The notes beneath the pieces were generated by a model. It was not told the DNA's origin. It did no database searches and saw nothing but the letters and a program-made list of their open reading frames with translations. A DNA stretch of 64,000 bases from Phoenix dactylifera (taxonomy: Eukaryota; Streptophyta; Magnoliopsida; Arecales; Arecaceae). Numbering within the stretch: position 1 is the stretch's first letter; each line of letters starts with the position of its first letter. Both the position numbers and the translations under genes were made by a program. Below are positions 61,861-64,000 of the stretch, in pieces. The DNA lies in contig NC_052400.1 in assembly GCF_009389715.1 (NCBI RefSeq), forward strand, positions 19,437,674 to 19,501,673, read 5' to 3'.

Positions 61861-64000
61861 ATTCTATTTCAAGACAATCTAACTTCAATCGGCACGGGAA
61901 TGGACTAGCAACTCTTGCCTTGGTATCAAAATAGTGAATCTCACGAATTCTTCGGATACAGTGGCCAATTGGAAGTGGAACCAAAAGAACACTTTCACAG
62001 TGAAAGATTGTTCTAAGCAATGGTGGAATTCTGTCATAGTTTGCCAAGGCTAACCGGAAAACACCCTTGCTATAGAAAGAAAAAAAATTTCAACCAACTC
62101 CTGTTCCATAACATAATCCTCACTGCAGAAAATGTTGGCATAATTTTAGAAATCACGTAATAATCTGTATCAGCCCCTAATATTTTTCTTTATTAGTGTA
62201 ATCATGTATCAGTCATTATTATTTTTCATTGTTAGTATGATCTTGTTAGAGTAATTTTAGGATCACATAACAACTTATATCAGCAAGTAATATTTTTTTT
62301 TTGTTAGCATGATCCTATATCAGCTTATATTTTTTTTTTTGTCTAGAGTCTATATACGAATATATATATAACTCTTAAGATGTACCAAATATGATGTAAC
62401 AGAGAAATAAAGTTATTTTTCTCTCCATTTTTCTCTTGTTTTCCTCTTCTTCTGTAAATATTTTAACATGGTATCAGAGCTACCGATCATCTAATCTATT
62501 GTCGCCATCTCTTCCGCATTTGCTATGGCCATCATTATTATGTCTAAAAGCTTTGAAGACTCTCATTGTCGATTTATCGATTTCTGTTTTCTGATGCATG
62601 AACGCCTGAAGTTTCTCTATTTTTTTGGTGGATTCGCAGATCCTCTATTTCTCTGTAGATCCTCTATTTACTAGTGAGTCATTATTTGAAGATTGCATAT
62701 TCCTTAGTAGATCTGTATATCCTCTATGGTCAGAAGATTAATATCCAAAGATCCTTTATTTTCTAATAGATCCATAGCTCCTCTCCATTACTTTTCTCCT
62801 CAGCTTAAGACCTTTGTTTATCTCTCCTCACTATTGCTCGACTCTTTTCTTTCCACCTCCGATTTTATTTGTTGCCTCCGGCTCCTTCACTACCAGTTTG
62901 AGATCTCTTGCTCCTCTTCCATGGTGCCTCCATCTATAAGAATTGTCGACCTTCGGTTGCCTTCTCTCTGAGCTCTATTCTCATTACAACTGCCATTTTT
63001 ATGTCTTTTTGCTGCCATATCATTAGACAAATCAATTAACCACAACGATAGACACATCAGTCAGACACATCGACAGACATACAAGTTTAATATATTAGCC
63101 AATCAGGTCAGTCGACACATTAATCTACTACATCAGTTAGCTACGTTAACATTGCTAAACACATCAATTTGCTGCATTAGTTTTCTAATCCGCCGCATCA
63201 ATTTCTAAGCTGCTATGTCAGCTTCTGTTCTTCCATATCAAATTCTATATTTTCACATCAGTTTGACACATCAGTCAACCATATCGGCTTGTGAGTTGCT
63301 ATGTCAACTCTTCATCTGTCATATCGACTTCTGAGCTGCTCTAACAGCTTGTGTTTTGCCACATTAGGTTCTGTGCTGCCACGTCAGCTCTTGATCTACC
63401 GCCACGTCAGCCTTTGAGCTGTTATATCATCTTCTAATCTATCGCGTCAGCTCCAGATCTGCTACTTCAATTTTTGATTAAGTACGTCAGTTTCTAGGTA
63501 CATTCGTGATCTTTTTCGAACTCAAGTTGGCACCTATAGTACCATTTTGAGTTTGAGGGAAGATGTTAGCATTCTTTTAGGGATCACGTAATAATATGTA
63601 TCAGCTTATAATATTTTTCTTTGTTAGTATGATTCTATATCGGTCTGTATTATTTTTTTTATTAGCATGATCTTATTACAATGATTTTAACGATTACATA
63701 ACAATTTATACCAGCGAGTAATATTTTTTTTTGTTAACATGATCTTATATCAGCCTATATTATTTTTTTTTATGAAGTATATACAAACTATATATAATTT
63801 CTGTGCCGAATATGATAGAACAGAAAAATAAAATCATTTTTCTCTCTTTTTCTTCTTATTTTTCTCTTCTTCTCCGAATATTTTAACAAAAAATCTAAGG
63901 AAAAGAAAGATCCGAGGACCATCCTTCAGCCTGTTCTGTTGCTCAGAAGATGAAACCACCAGTCATCTATTCATTTCCTGCAGCTTTACTAAGATGGTGT
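61860..64000 (+). mobile_element. LINE fragment, plus strand, interrupted by an LTR element
   Basis: Decayed text before 62132 reads WKWNQKNTFTVKDC and, later in another frame, NQLLFHNIILTAEN. After the LTR element (63894-64000) it continues LRKRKIRGPS...CCSEDETTSHLFISCSF, the zinc-binding region of a plant LINE reverse transcriptase. It runs off the window. The 5' limit is uncertain because of frameshifts. Confidence 0.6.
62133..63888 (+). mobile_element. Non-autonomous LTR retrotransposon (TRIM/LARD-like)
   Basis: The 5' LTR 62133-62468 and 3' LTR 63564-63888 both run TGTTRGCAT...ATTTTAACA. The 5' LTR is followed at 62469-62480 by TGGTATCAGAGC (initiator Met-tRNA primer site), and the purine tract GAGGGAAGA precedes the 3' LTR. 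The internal 1.1 kb has no gag or pol. Its right half is made of degenerate CTGC.ACGTCAGCTTCTG-type repeats. Flanks are GAAAA on the left and AAAAA on the right. The two LTRs have many differences, so the insertion is old. The orientation is the same as the surrounding LINE fragment. Confidence 0.85.

Overview
This is a nuclear plant window, most likely from a commelinid monocot and possibly a palm (the palm placement is inference). It has spliced eukaryotic genes with GT-AG introns, AT-rich intergenic DNA, LINEs with plant-type RNase H, TRIM/LTR elements, MITEs and long TA/GA/ACAT microsatellites. Most long open frames in it are accidental or transposon-derived. The supported host genes are built from small exons: an ELOF1-type transcription elongation factor remnant, a tandem cluster of three FLOWERING LOCUS T-like (PEBP) genes, pieces of a protein phosphatase 5 gene, a double B-box zinc finger gene (BBX20-22 type) and a complete HEI10 meiotic crossover gene. 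Left part (1-31.2 kb): this is a block of nested segmental duplications. The inferred ancestral order is ELOF1 (+), FT-like (+), PP5 (-). Unit A (about 3.03-7.83 kb) carries a four-exon ELOF1 gene that has lost its normal start. Unit B (7.83-19.23 kb) carries an internally deleted ELOF1, an intact FT-like gene (172 aa) and 3' exons of a PP5 pseudogene. Unit C (19.23-27.33 kb) is a near-identical copy of most of B. Unit D (27.63 kb onward) is joined through transposon ends and carries a broken third FT-like copy, followed by a PP5 TPR-exon remnant. A 5'-truncated LINE lies about 190 bp upstream of the TATA box in FT copies 1 and 2. Copy 3 keeps the empty site, so the order of events can be read. 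Middle (31.2-38.3 kb): this is repeat-rich DNA with an LTR-like tract, a 1.9-kb TIR element with a 3-bp TGA target duplication, and foldback elements embedded in TA microsatellites (Micron-like). Right part: the B-box gene (38.69-45.07 kb, minus strand, 296 aa, 5-kb first intron) has a palindromic triple-ACGT/G-box about 325 bp upstream of its start. HEI10 (50.17-52.11 kb, plus strand, 7 exons, 303 aa) follows. The last 10 kb holds an ACAT-type microsatellite, an old minus-strand LINE split by a 0.5-kb insertion with a 13-bp target duplication, and a plus-strand LINE fragment interrupted by a 1.76-kb non-autonomous LTR element. The most interesting part is the FT-like cluster. Copies 1 and 2 keep the 14-3-3-contact residues and the FT-type tyrosine, but have changed the external-loop residues and the IYN triad typical of floral activators, so a modified or antagonistic role is plausible.
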